DNA of 64,000 nucleotides from Bdellovibrio sp. qaytius. Lineage in GTDB: Bacteria > Bdellovibrionota > Bdellovibrionia > Bdellovibrionales > Bdellovibrionaceae. Below the pieces are notes generated by a model. It made no database searches, was not told the DNA's origin, and saw only the letters and a program-made list of their open reading frames with translations. Made by a program: the position numbers and the translations under genes. Shown piece after piece: positions 34,415 to 42,983 of the stretch; position 1 is the first letter of the stretch; every line of letters begins with the position of its first letter. The stretch covers positions 2,688,001 to 2,752,000 of the forward strand of contig CP025734.1 in assembly GCA_004011035.1 (NCBI GenBank), read 5' to 3'.

Positions 34415-37033
34415 ATGAATCGCCATTTCAGGACGTTTATTCTAATGTCGTTATTGTTATGCCAGTTGGCATGGGCCCAATCATCTGAAAATCAAGGCAT
34501 GGTCTTCGAAGGAACACTCACTGACACTTCAGGTAACGAGATCGATTTACAAAGCCAGCAGCTTTATTTTTACGTCTCAGCGTTTGATGCAAGCGCTCGT
34601 AAATGTATTCTTTTTGCTGAATCATCAGCGGTCGCAGGAGATAGTTCTGGAAATATTCTTCACCGTTACGGCAGTGGTAACGCTGTTGTTTCTCCGGTTT
34701 CATATAACAACACAATTTCAAATTCTATTTTTAATGGCATCGGCTCAGGTAAATTAGCTGATGGTTCAGGTACAAGCTGTACTGTGGCGGCTGCATCAAC
34801 TCGTTATGTTGATGTTTATTCTGCAGTGTTAAATGTTGAAGGCTCGATTGTTTTAGGGTCTACACCCTATTCACAATTTGCCAATACCGCCAGTTCATTA
34901 AATGGCAAAGCAGATACAGATTTTATTTTAGCAACGAGTGTCAGTGGCGGAACTACCGGACAAGTTTTAAGTCGTAGTGGTTCAAGCGGATTTACGTGGA
35001 TGACCTTACCGATTGCAGCTGGAGTTACATCAATTGATTTAGGTTCTGCTTCTGCAACAGGAACAGTTTCATCAGCAAGACTTGCCGATGTAATTACCGC
35101 AGGAACATACACGAAAGTCACAGTTGATTCAAAAGGTCGCGTGATTAGTTCTGGTACTCTTGCCACAACTGATATTGCAACTGGAACATTGCCTATCGCA
35201 CGTGGTGGTACTGGCTTATCAACTCTGGGCGGCGCTAATTTATTACTGGGCGTAAATAATGCGGGTACAGCTTTAGAATATAAAGCAATGGCCGGAGGCT
35301 CTGGCGTTAGTGTAACCGTAGGATCTGGTGCTGTGAATGTTGATTTAAATTTAAGTTCTTCACATGTGACAACAGCTTTAGGTTATCATCCAGCAAATCT
35401 AGCTGGAGATCAATTCACTGGTAACACCGCATTTTTAAGTAGTGTTAGTGTTGGCCATGGCACTCCGATGACTCGTCTTGATGTGAGCGGAACTATTAAA
35501 GTTGGTAACGGTGGTGAAACTTGTACTACGGTTTATATGGGAGCATTTCGCTACAACAGCGGCGCTATGGAATTCTGTAACGGCACTGCATGGCAAGCTT
35601 TAGCCGTGAGTGGTGTTGCTTCAATTGCAAATGACTCTGTAACAAGCGCTAAAATTCTTGATGGCACTATCGTCGCAGCTGATATCGCAAGTTCAACAAT
35701 TACATATGGAAAATTAAATATAGTTGATAATGATATTCCCTTAACTAAAGTAGCCAGCTTAACAACAACTTTATCTGCACTCACGACGTCTATCTCAGGC
35801 AAAGAAGGCGCTGTTTCTGCTGGAATATCTTCGCAGTACTATCGTGGTGATAAAACTTGGCAAACATTAAGTACTACTGCAGTTTCTGAAGGAACAAATC
35901 TTTATTACACAGACACGCGCGTTCGTGCAGCTTCATTGGCTGGCTATGTGAGTGGATCAGATACTACAATTGTTGCGGCAGATACTGTCTTACAAGCATT
36001 TAGTAAAATACAGGGGCAAATCAATGCTCGCTGGCAAACTTCAAACAGCGATTTATACTTTAATACTGGAAACGTAGCGATCGGTTCGAACACTTTTCCT
36101 GGAGGCAAACTTTTTGTCAAACAAAGTGGTGCAACGATTAGCGGTTACCCGGTTGCAAATTTTGAAAACTGGGAAGATGGCTCTTACGCTGGCACTACAC
36201 CTGGCGTAAACATTACTCGCCGTCTACCTGCTGGTTCAAGTGCTACAGCAGGATTTGGTTCTTCTATTAATTTTCAAGCTGAAGACAGTGCAAAAACTGT
36301 AACGGGCCAAGCGCAAATTTCTGCGCAATGGATTAATGCTTCACCTGGAACTACATACAGTTCAATCAGTCTACTTACAAAAGACACTTCAGGTTCTGCG
36401 TCTATTAAATTATACATGGATCAAAATAACGTGATTATTCCTGCCACTAACTTACAAGTTGCAGGAAGTGTTCGCATGGGTGGCGATGGCGGCAATACAA
36501 CACAAACTTGTCTGAGTATTGAATCTGGAAAACAAAGATACAATTCAACATATAAGGCTATGGAATTTTGTGACGGTGCTAATTGGCGCGGTATCAATGG
36601 CGTTACCTACTGTGACTCTGGATATACAATGATTGGTACCCCTGGCACGGCATCAGCATTTTGTATGGATACCAACGTAGGTTCACCGCAATCTTACGTC
36701 AATGCGAGCAATACTTGTCTTAATCGCCTTACAAGCAGCGGTTCAAAAGCTCGTCTTTGTACAACGACTCAAATGGATTTAGCTTGTGAAAGTTATAATT
36801 CAATTTCACCGACTTTAGTTAACTTTAATAATGGCATATTTCATTGGACGCCGAATTCAATACCTGTGGCTGGCAATACAAACTATCCAATGAATATGTA
36901 TGTCGCTTATAGTTCAAGTAACCCAGCAACATGTCATATTGAACCAAACACAGGTGGGTCACCTTATAACGGCCGCCAATCTAATTCTGATTATATTAAC
37001 AATTCTAAAAACTTTCGTTGCTGCTATGAATAG
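34415..37033 (+). CDS. Giant secreted fibre protein 1 (mosaic adhesive trimer-like)
   Basis: About 872 residues. Signal peptide ends LAWAQ. The next 130 residues (SSENQGMVFEGTLTD..., GNILHRYGSG, PYSQFA) match the N-terminal domain of the other two fibre proteins here. The shaft is Gly/Ser/Thr/Ala-rich with phage tail-fibre-like units: TYTKVTVDSKGRV, GTLPIARGGTGLSTLGG, NTAFLSSVSVGHG and two GGETCTTVYMGAFRYNSG-type modules. The C-terminal tip (about residues 730-872) is cysteine-rich, with SKARLCTTTQMDLAC, like the formylglycine-generating/C-type-lectin-like fold. These features match Bdellovibrio mosaic adhesive trimer fibres. ATG 34403 lies inside the promoter, so I prefer 34415. A lipoprotein gene follows at 4 bases. 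Role inferred: surface adhesion or prey recognition. Confidence 0.82.
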   Translation: MNRHFRTFILMSLLLCQLAWAQSSENQGMVFEGTLTDTSGNEIDLQSQQLYFYVSAFDASARKCILFAESSAVAGDSSGNILHRYGSGNAVVSPVSYNNTISNSIFNGIGSGKLADGSGTSCTVAAASTRYVDVYSAVLNVEGSIVLGSTPYSQFANTASSLNGKADTDFILATSVSGGTTGQVLSRSGSSGFTWMTLPIAAGVTSIDLGSASATGTVSSARLADVITAGTYTKVTVDSKGRVISSGTLATTDIATGTLPIARGGTGLSTLGGANLLLGVNNAGTALEYKAMAGGSGVSVTVGSGAVNVDLNLSSSHVTTALGYHPANLAGDQFTGNTAFLSSVSVGHGTPMTRLDVSGTIKVGNGGETCTTVYMGAFRYNSGAMEFCNGTAWQALAVSGVASIANDSVTSAKILDGTIVAADIASSTITYGKLNIVDNDIPLTKVASLTTTLSALTTSISGKEGAVSAGISSQYYRGDKTWQTLSTTAVSEGTNLYYTDTRVRAASLAGYVSGSDTTIVAADTVLQAFSKIQGQINARWQTSNSDLYFNTGNVAIGSNTFPGGKLFVKQSGATISGYPVANFENWEDGSYAGTTPGVNITRRLPAGSSATAGFGSSINFQAEDSAKTVTGQAQISAQWINASPGTTYSSISLLTKDTSGSASIKLYMDQNNVIIPATNLQVAGSVRMGGDGGNTTQTCLSIESGKQRYNSTYKAMEFCDGANWRGINGVTYCDSGYTMIGTPGTASAFCMDTNVGSPQSYVNASNTCLNRLTSSGSKARLCTTTQMDLACESYNSISPTLVNFNNGIFHWTPNSIPVAGNTNYPMNMYVAYSSSNPATCHIEPNTGGSPYNGRQSNSDYINNSKNFRCCYE

Positions 37034-37037
37034 GTGA

Positions 37038-37622
37038 ATGAAAATGAAATTATTTAACGTTAAAAACATTTTTCTTTCGACTTCGCTGCTCACCTTGATG
37101 GCCTGTCAGCCTGGCGCACCTGTTGTTACTGTACTTGGTGAAGTCAGTGGATTTGATATTTCTGAAAAGACGCAAATATTAAAAAGTAAAACTAATAAAA
37201 ATGTATTCTACATTTCAGGAACTTGTTTCGGAGCTATCAAGGATGTTCAAATTAGTTTTGATAATGGCAGTAGCTACAGCGCTTTAAGCCAATACGCTGA
37301 AACTTCGACTCAGAATTGTTCAAGCAGCGGAACATTTTCTTATAAAATTAATCCAAATAACACAGTGGCATTTGATATTCCAGCAAACAGTTCGTACAAA
37401 GATTTTAAAATCCGCGGAACAAGTGATTTCGGACCAACATCAGTTCAAAATTTACGTCGTATGATTTCTAACTCTGGAGATTTACAAGTCACAGCTGGCA
37501 GTACTTTGGCCAGTGTAACTGTCAGCGGAACCCCTGCTATTTTACGCGGGCGTATAGTTTCTTCTGCGGGATCAGTCTCTGGAACGAACTTTATTTTAAA
37601 AGGTGCAATCAGAATCAAGTAG
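37038..37622 (+). CDS. Lipoprotein linked to fibre gene 1
   Basis: 194 residues with a lipoprotein signal peptide (lipobox LLTLMAC, Cys near residue 23; an MKMK start makes the exact ATG uncertain by two codons). The mature part is beta-rich and Ser/Thr/Gly-rich with an internal Cys pair (YISGTCFGAIK and TQNCSSSGTF) and a C-terminal repetitive segment (STLASVTVSGTPAILRGRIV) ending in a GAIRIK strand. No family recognised. It starts 4 bases after fibre gene 1 and is probably co-expressed, perhaps as an outer-membrane anchor or accessory of the fibre. This last point is inference. Confidence 0.7.
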   Translation: MKMKLFNVKNIFLSTSLLTLMACQPGAPVVTVLGEVSGFDISEKTQILKSKTNKNVFYISGTCFGAIKDVQISFDNGSSYSALSQYAETSTQNCSSSGTFSYKINPNNTVAFDIPANSSYKDFKIRGTSDFGPTSVQNLRRMISNSGDLQVTAGSTLASVTVSGTPAILRGRIVSSAGSVSGTNFILKGAIRIK

Positions 37623-37668
37623 TTGTTAAGATTTTCTCAAATTAACACAAATTTATATTTGAATATGT

Positions 37669-37696
37669 TCAACCTTTCGACTAAAAATTCCGATAA
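37669..37696 (+). promoter_or_regulatory. Sigma-28 (FliA)-like promoter of fibre gene 2
   Basis: TCAAC (37669-37673), 15 bases, TCCGATAA (37689-37696). Spacing is identical to the promoters of fibre genes 1 and 3. The ATG comes 9 bases after the -10 element, with no ribosome site between. ATACTGTGAA follows both this and the gene 3 -10 element. Confidence 0.6.
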
Positions 37697-37705
37697 ATAC
37701 TGTGA

Positions 37706-40700
37706 ATGAAGCAGTGCCCTAGCCACCCTAATTTATTTAGCATATTCACAGCGATAGCTTTATCTTTGCTATTGGGTCAGGCTACATTTGCACAATCCTC
37801 AGAAAACCAACAAATAGTTTTTGATGGAAGCCTAACTGACAGTTCAGGTAACGCAATTAATTTAGCTAGCGTACAACTTAATTTTTATATCACAGCAAAT
37901 GGTTGTTATCTTTACGGTGAATCATCTTCTGCTTCTGGTGATGGCCAAGGCAACATCATTCACCGCTTTGGCAGTGGCTCTATGCTTACGGGTTCTCCGA
38001 ATACTTTTTCACAAAATTTATTATTTGGGTCTGTGACAGGTACAACAACGTTTGCGGGCAACAACTGTTCTGTAACAGCTGCCGATACACGTTTAGCCCA
38101 AGTTTATTATCCCGCGCAAAATATTACAGCTACGATTAAATTAGGTACTGTGCCCTACGCACAAAATGCGACAATGCTTTCTGGTAAAGTCGCAACTGAC
38201 TTTGTGCAAGTAAACGCTGATACAAATACAGTTTTTTCAGGCGGAACATCTGGACAATTTTTAACTAAATCTGTTTCTGGATTAACTTGGTCTAATTTTA
38301 CTTTATCAGCTGCGCAAGTTTCAACAGCTTTAGGTTACACACCAGCTAGTGCAACAGCTGCGATGACCTCTTCAACAGTGACGACGGCATTAGGTTACAC
38401 TCCTGCTAATAGCGCGACTCTTTCTTTATTTTTGCAAAAAGCTAATAACTTATCTGATTTAGCTTCAATATCTGTTGCACGTGTAAATTTAGGTCTTGGA
38501 AGTTTAGCTACAAATAACGTAGTTAATTTACCAAGTGAAGTTTCTGGAACTTTACCTGCTTCAAATTTACCTAGTTTTTCTGGCGATATAGCGACTTCTG
38601 CTGGAACATCAGTGGCCTCTGTTCAAGCTTTACGTGGTGTAGCACTTTCTGCAACCGCTCCAGTGTCGGGCCAAGTTTTATATTACAATGGTATTTCATG
38701 GGGCCCGATCACAATTCCTACAGCCGTCGGAACAGTGACTAACGTGACGAGCACTAATTCTGATATCGTTGTCACTTCAAGTACTACGACTCCAAGTTTA
38801 ACTTTAAATGCAGGAACAAGCGCAAATCAAATCGTGCGCCTTGATGCTTTTGGAACTTTAGCTGAAACTGTTTTACAAAGTTTTTCTAAAATCACCAGCG
38901 GATCACAATATACAAAAGTAACTGTTGATGGCAAAGGTCGCGTGACAAGCGGTTCGCAATTATCGAGCACCGATATTTCTACAGCATTAGGTTATGCACC
39001 CGTAAGCGCTGCATCTCAGTGGAACACATCAGGAACTACAATTAACTATACGGCGGGCAATGTCGGCATCGGCACTACTGCTCCAACGACCAAACTTGAT
39101 GTGAGCGGTTCTCCGGTTGTTTTCCCAATTCGCGCGATAGCAAGTTTCACTGATAATTCTCCAATGGCCATTGATGTTGGTGGCGGAATTCAGTTCGCGG
39201 GTCAATATTTACTTTCTGGGGCTTATACCGAGTTCGGTGGCATCAGAAGCGGAAAAACTAATGGAACAAGTGCCGACTACAGCTCTTACATGGCCTTTAC
39301 AACTCGTAATAACGGATCACTTCCCGCAGAAAACATGCGTATTACTAATTTAGGTAATATTGGTATCGGCACTACAGCTCCGGCTGCTAAGTTAACTGTT
39401 TCTGGTGGAATTCAAATTAGTATGGAATCAGCAACTTGCGCCGCAAGTTACGCAGGTACTATTCGCTACAACTCAGGAAATGTTGAGTATTGTAATGGAA
39501 CTTCATGGTCTACACTTGGGGTAGCTGGTGCAGGCATTACTTTATTGAATGGTTCAACTTCTGGTGCACAAACTTTTGCGACAAACACAGCAGGTGTTGC
39601 TCCCTCATTTTCAACGGCAAATGGAGTTCATACTTTAAATATTCCTTTAGCCTCTGCAGCGTCGATAACTGCAGGTTTAATTTCAAATACAGATTATTTA
39701 ACATTCGCTAATAAAATCACTTCAAGTGCTGCAAGCATCGCAGCAGTTCTTGGTTATACTCCCGCAAACTCTGCAACTGTGATTTATAAAAATAATAATT
39801 TATCTGATCTGACTTCTTCATCAACAGCTCGCGCTAATTTAGGTTTAGGAAACTTAGCTACGAAATCATTTGTAGATTTAACAGCTGATGTTTCAGGAGT
39901 TTTACCTGCGGCCAATGGCGGATCGCTATGGACAGTTTCAGGTACAGGAATTTATACCACTAGTAATACGGCCATCGGTGCGACTCCGCAGCCTGTTTGG
40001 AAACAACGTATATACACAGATACTTTCAATGCACTTTCTGTCACCAATGTGGCCCCGAGCGGTGGAATCGGTGTAAACATCTCTGTTTCTGGCGGCACTG
40101 GCTTAATGATCAATACACAAGGTAGTAGTTCAACTCAATATGCAATGTATGTTACTAGTTTAACTTCAGCAGCGATACTTGTAGCACAAGCTGATGGCAA
40201 CATCGGTGTTGGTAATTTTCATCCGACAGCGCGTTTACACATTACATCAGGCACAGCAACAAGTGGTGCTCCGTTAAAATTAACGAGTGGAAATTTGCAA
40301 ACTACACCGTCATCGGGTTCAATCGAATATGATGGTTCATTTATGTATTTCACTGATGACACGAACACACGCAGATCTATAGCAACTGGTTCAGCTTCTA
40401 ATACAATTGATAACATGACCCAAATTAATTCAAACGCGAATATGATTTTAAACCCAGCGACTTACGTTGTGGTTTCATCAACAGTTGCTAGTACGAATTC
40501 GCAAACTGGTGCCTTAGTTGTTAAAGGTGGCCTTGGCGTAGCCGGTGCTGCAAACTTTCAAGGTAATATCTCAACAGCAGGTAGCATCACTGCCAGCGGT
40601 TCTCTTCTTGTAGCCGGAGTCATTACAACAACTACAGCGGTTAGTACGCCCACTACTTATTCTGCAAATATTTATGGTAGCTCAACGGCTTCTGGAAATT

Positions 40701-41716
40701 TAACTTTAGATTCAACTTCGAATGCAACCAAAGGTAATGTCTTACTTGCACCAAGTGGTGGTTATGTTGGTGTTGGTCTTGCTTCACCCACCTACCGCTT
40801 TCATGTCAAATCGGCATCGGCAACTTCATTTTTAGCTGGCTTCACTCCTACAATTGGATCTAGTTTTTATGGTATCGGTGAAGACGCGGCAAACCAGTTG
40901 TTCACTACATATTATGATACGACAGGAAGTGCGCGAATATTTTTTAGCGCAAGCAGTACAAATTATATTAATAATAATTTAGTTTTAGGTGGCACAAACG
41001 ATCCTACAAACAGCAGACTTGCTGTACTTGGCAGTACTTATCTAAATGGAAGTGTAACTGCGTCTAAAACTCTAACATTAAACGGTGGAGTAAATGGTGC
41101 ATATCCAATGACATTTAACCCAGGCAGTGTGGTGAGTAACGTTACCACAGCTGGGGCCCTTGAGTTTAACGGCGTTCAATTATTTATCACCGATGGATTT
41201 AATACGCGCCGCCGTTTAGCAGGTGGTGTATCTTCTGGAACAATTGATACCGCAAATAAACTAACTTATAGCGCAGGATCTTTAACTGTTGAAGGTTCAG
41301 CTTCAGTAACTTCAGCAGCTGTTGTTATAAATAATGTGGGTTCTGGTACAATCGCTTTACAAACAAACGGTAGCGTTAACGCTATCGGAGCCGTGATCAG
41401 CAAACCGCAAATCATCTCGACAGGAACTACGGTAGATTTATCTCTTTCGAATATGTTTATCTTACAGTCTGTTGGCGGCTCTGCAAACGGCGCGGTAAAT
41501 ATTACTCTTGGCAATTTAACTGATGGTGGAACTTACACTTTGGTTGTGACTGACACTGTAGCACATACTTATTCATTTGCTGGTTGTACGACCTCATATT
41601 TTTCTCCAACAAATTCAATTACAGTTACTGGCACAAGAACGATCTTTGGTTTAATCACATTAAAAAATGGGGCTAACTGGGATTGTTACATCAACTGGAC
41701 ACCAGGCTATCAGTAA
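37706..41716 (+). CDS. Giant secreted fibre protein 2 (mosaic adhesive trimer-like)
   Basis: 1336 residues; signal peptide to about residue 29 (QATFAQ). The N-terminal domain (SSENQQIVFDGSLTD, GNIIHRFGSGS, LGTVPYAQNA) is closely related to fibre protein 3. The shaft includes ALGYTPANSATL, NLSDLASISVARVNLGLGSL and repeated NVGIGTTAPTTKLDV/GNIGIGTTAPAAKLTV modules common to tail fibres, plus Ser/Thr/Gly-rich stretches with DNTNTRRSIATGS-type repeats. The C-terminal 100 residues form a separate beta-rich domain (YTLVVTDTVAHTYSFAGCTT... GANWDCYINW) with two cysteines, quite different from the other two tips. The same start and promoter design as the sister genes applies. Likely a trimeric surface fibre; partner or target unknown. 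Confidence 0.82.
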   Translation: MKQCPSHPNLFSIFTAIALSLLLGQATFAQSSENQQIVFDGSLTDSSGNAINLASVQLNFYITANGCYLYGESSSASGDGQGNIIHRFGSGSMLTGSPNTFSQNLLFGSVTGTTTFAGNNCSVTAADTRLAQVYYPAQNITATIKLGTVPYAQNATMLSGKVATDFVQVNADTNTVFSGGTSGQFLTKSVSGLTWSNFTLSAAQVSTALGYTPASATAAMTSSTVTTALGYTPANSATLSLFLQKANNLSDLASISVARVNLGLGSLATNNVVNLPSEVSGTLPASNLPSFSGDIATSAGTSVASVQALRGVALSATAPVSGQVLYYNGISWGPITIPTAVGTVTNVTSTNSDIVVTSSTTTPSLTLNAGTSANQIVRLDAFGTLAETVLQSFSKITSGSQYTKVTVDGKGRVTSGSQLSSTDISTALGYAPVSAASQWNTSGTTINYTAGNVGIGTTAPTTKLDVSGSPVVFPIRAIASFTDNSPMAIDVGGGIQFAGQYLLSGAYTEFGGIRSGKTNGTSADYSSYMAFTTRNNGSLPAENMRITNLGNIGIGTTAPAAKLTVSGGIQISMESATCAASYAGTIRYNSGNVEYCNGTSWSTLGVAGAGITLLNGSTSGAQTFATNTAGVAPSFSTANGVHTLNIPLASAASITAGLISNTDYLTFANKITSSAASIAAVLGYTPANSATVIYKNNNLSDLTSSSTARANLGLGNLATKSFVDLTADVSGVLPAANGGSLWTVSGTGIYTTSNTAIGATPQPVWKQRIYTDTFNALSVTNVAPSGGIGVNISVSGGTGLMINTQGSSSTQYAMYVTSLTSAAILVAQADGNIGVGNFHPTARLHITSGTATSGAPLKLTSGNLQTTPSSGSIEYDGSFMYFTDDTNTRRSIATGSASNTIDNMTQINSNANMILNPATYVVVSSTVASTNSQTGALVVKGGLGVAGAANFQGNISTAGSITASGSLLVAGVITTTTAVSTPTTYSANIYGSSTASGNLTLDSTSNATKGNVLLAPSGGYVGVGLASPTYRFHVKSASATSFLAGFTPTIGSSFYGIGEDAANQLFTTYYDTTGSARIFFSASSTNYINNNLVLGGTNDPTNSRLAVLGSTYLNGSVTASKTLTLNGGVNGAYPMTFNPGSVVSNVTTAGALEFNGVQLFITDGFNTRRRLAGGVSSGTIDTANKLTYSAGSLTVEGSASVTSAAVVINNVGSGTIALQTNGSVNAIGAVISKPQIISTGTTVDLSLSNMFILQSVGGSANGAVNITLGNLTDGGTYTLVVTDTVAHTYSFAGCTTSYFSPTNSITVTGTRTIFGLITLKNGANWDCYINWTPGYQ

Positions 41717-41718
41717 TT

Positions 41719-42909
41719 ATGAATTTGAAAATCATTTTTCATTTTTTAATCGGCACTCTGATCACATTAATGGGTCAATTGACTTTTGCGGCTCCTGCAG
41801 GTTTTCGTAATTTTCATGGGCTTGGAAAAACAGCCGTCAAACCGTATCTTGCGCCCGTAGGTTTACACACTTGCGCTCTTACCCAATTAGGTTGGATTAA
41901 TTGTTGGGGAGCAAATAACACAGGTCAAATTGGCAACAACACTCAGACTGAAAGTAACAAACAAATTCCCATTCGCTCAGGCATCATCCAAATCAGCACC
42001 GCTCGCAGTGGCCCGTCAACCACAAGTGGAACAACTTTTGCGATTACTCTCACCGGAGTACTTATGAGTTGGGGCGATAACTTGTACGGAAAACTAGGCA
42101 CAGGTACGAGTGGCGGTGCAAGTTTTACTCCGCAAATTGTTGACGTAACTAATCGCTATAAATTTATTAGTTCACAGTACGGGCATGTATGTGCAATTAC
42201 GAGTACCGATGTGCTAAAATGCTGGGGCTACAATTCTGACGGCCAAGTAGGTGACAATACTCTTGTTCAAAAAAATTCACCAGTCACAGTAGATGCTGGC
42301 GTAAGTTATAAGTTTGTCGCTGTAGGAGCTTCTTTCACCTGCGCCATTACCACGGCCGGTGTTTTAAAATGTTGGGGGCTAAATGATACAGGCCAAGTCG
42401 GCGATAACACACTGGTGTCTAAAACAACTCCGGTTGTTATCAATTCTGGAACCACATATGATTCTGTGTCGTTAGGATATTCACACGCATGTGGTGTCAC
42501 AACAGCCGGCGTTTTGAAATGTTGGGGAAGCGATACCGTAGGGCAAATGGGTGATGGCGGATTACCCGTTGATAGATACACTCCTAACGTTGTCGATTCA
42601 GGTGTTAATTACAGCTCGGTTTCTACCTCTAATAATACATCATGTGCAATCACAACCACCGGTATTTTAAAATGCTGGGGAGAAAACGACAATGGTGAGA
42701 TCGGTGACGGCTCAACTGCAAATCGCACGTTACCCGTCACTGTTGATTCTGGAACAAGTTATGCTTCTGTTTCTATGGGCGGAGATCATACATGCGGCGT
42801 CACTACTGCAAAAGTAGCTAAATGTTGGGGACTCAACGATCATGGCCAACTTGGCCTTGGCACAACAGGCGGATTTCAATCCACACCTCAATCAGTTGTA
42901 AATCCTTAA
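41719..42909 (+). CDS. Secreted RCC1-repeat (beta-propeller) protein
   Basis: 396 residues. ATG 41719 follows the fibre 2 stop by 2 bases and yields a clean signal peptide (NLKIIFHFLIGTLITLMGQLTFAAPAG); a longer upstream frame overlaps fibre 2 and is not needed. About seven RCC1-type repeats follow from residue 45 onward, recognised by recurring motifs such as HTCALTQLGWINCWGANNTGQ, CAITTAGVLKCWGLNDTGQ and CGVTTAKVAKCWGLNDHGQ, each with a Cys pair and CWG, so a seven-bladed propeller with disulfides is likely. It lies between fibre genes 2 and 3 and is probably transcribed with fibre 2. RCC1 propellers bind proteins or lipids; extracytoplasmic use next to adhesive fibres suggests a surface or prey-directed role, which is inference. 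Confidence 0.88.
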   Translation: MNLKIIFHFLIGTLITLMGQLTFAAPAGFRNFHGLGKTAVKPYLAPVGLHTCALTQLGWINCWGANNTGQIGNNTQTESNKQIPIRSGIIQISTARSGPSTTSGTTFAITLTGVLMSWGDNLYGKLGTGTSGGASFTPQIVDVTNRYKFISSQYGHVCAITSTDVLKCWGYNSDGQVGDNTLVQKNSPVTVDAGVSYKFVAVGASFTCAITTAGVLKCWGLNDTGQVGDNTLVSKTTPVVINSGTTYDSVSLGYSHACGVTTAGVLKCWGSDTVGQMGDGGLPVDRYTPNVVDSGVNYSSVSTSNNTSCAITTTGILKCWGENDNGEIGDGSTANRTLPVTVDSGTSYASVSMGGDHTCGVTTAKVAKCWGLNDHGQLGLGTTGGFQSTPQSVVNP

Positions 42910-42948
42910 ACTGTCTCAAGCTGAATCAATATTATTAGACGTAAGTAC

Positions 42949-42976
42949 TAAACTTCTATTCAGTTAATTCCGATAT
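42949..42976 (+). promoter_or_regulatory. Sigma-28 (FliA)-like promoter of fibre gene 3
   Basis: TAAAC (42949-42953), 15 bases, TCCGATAT (42969-42976). Same layout as the other two fibre promoters. The ATG at 42975 overlaps the -10 element, so I use GTG 42984, 7 bases after it. Confidence 0.6.
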
Positions 42977-42983
42977 GTATACT

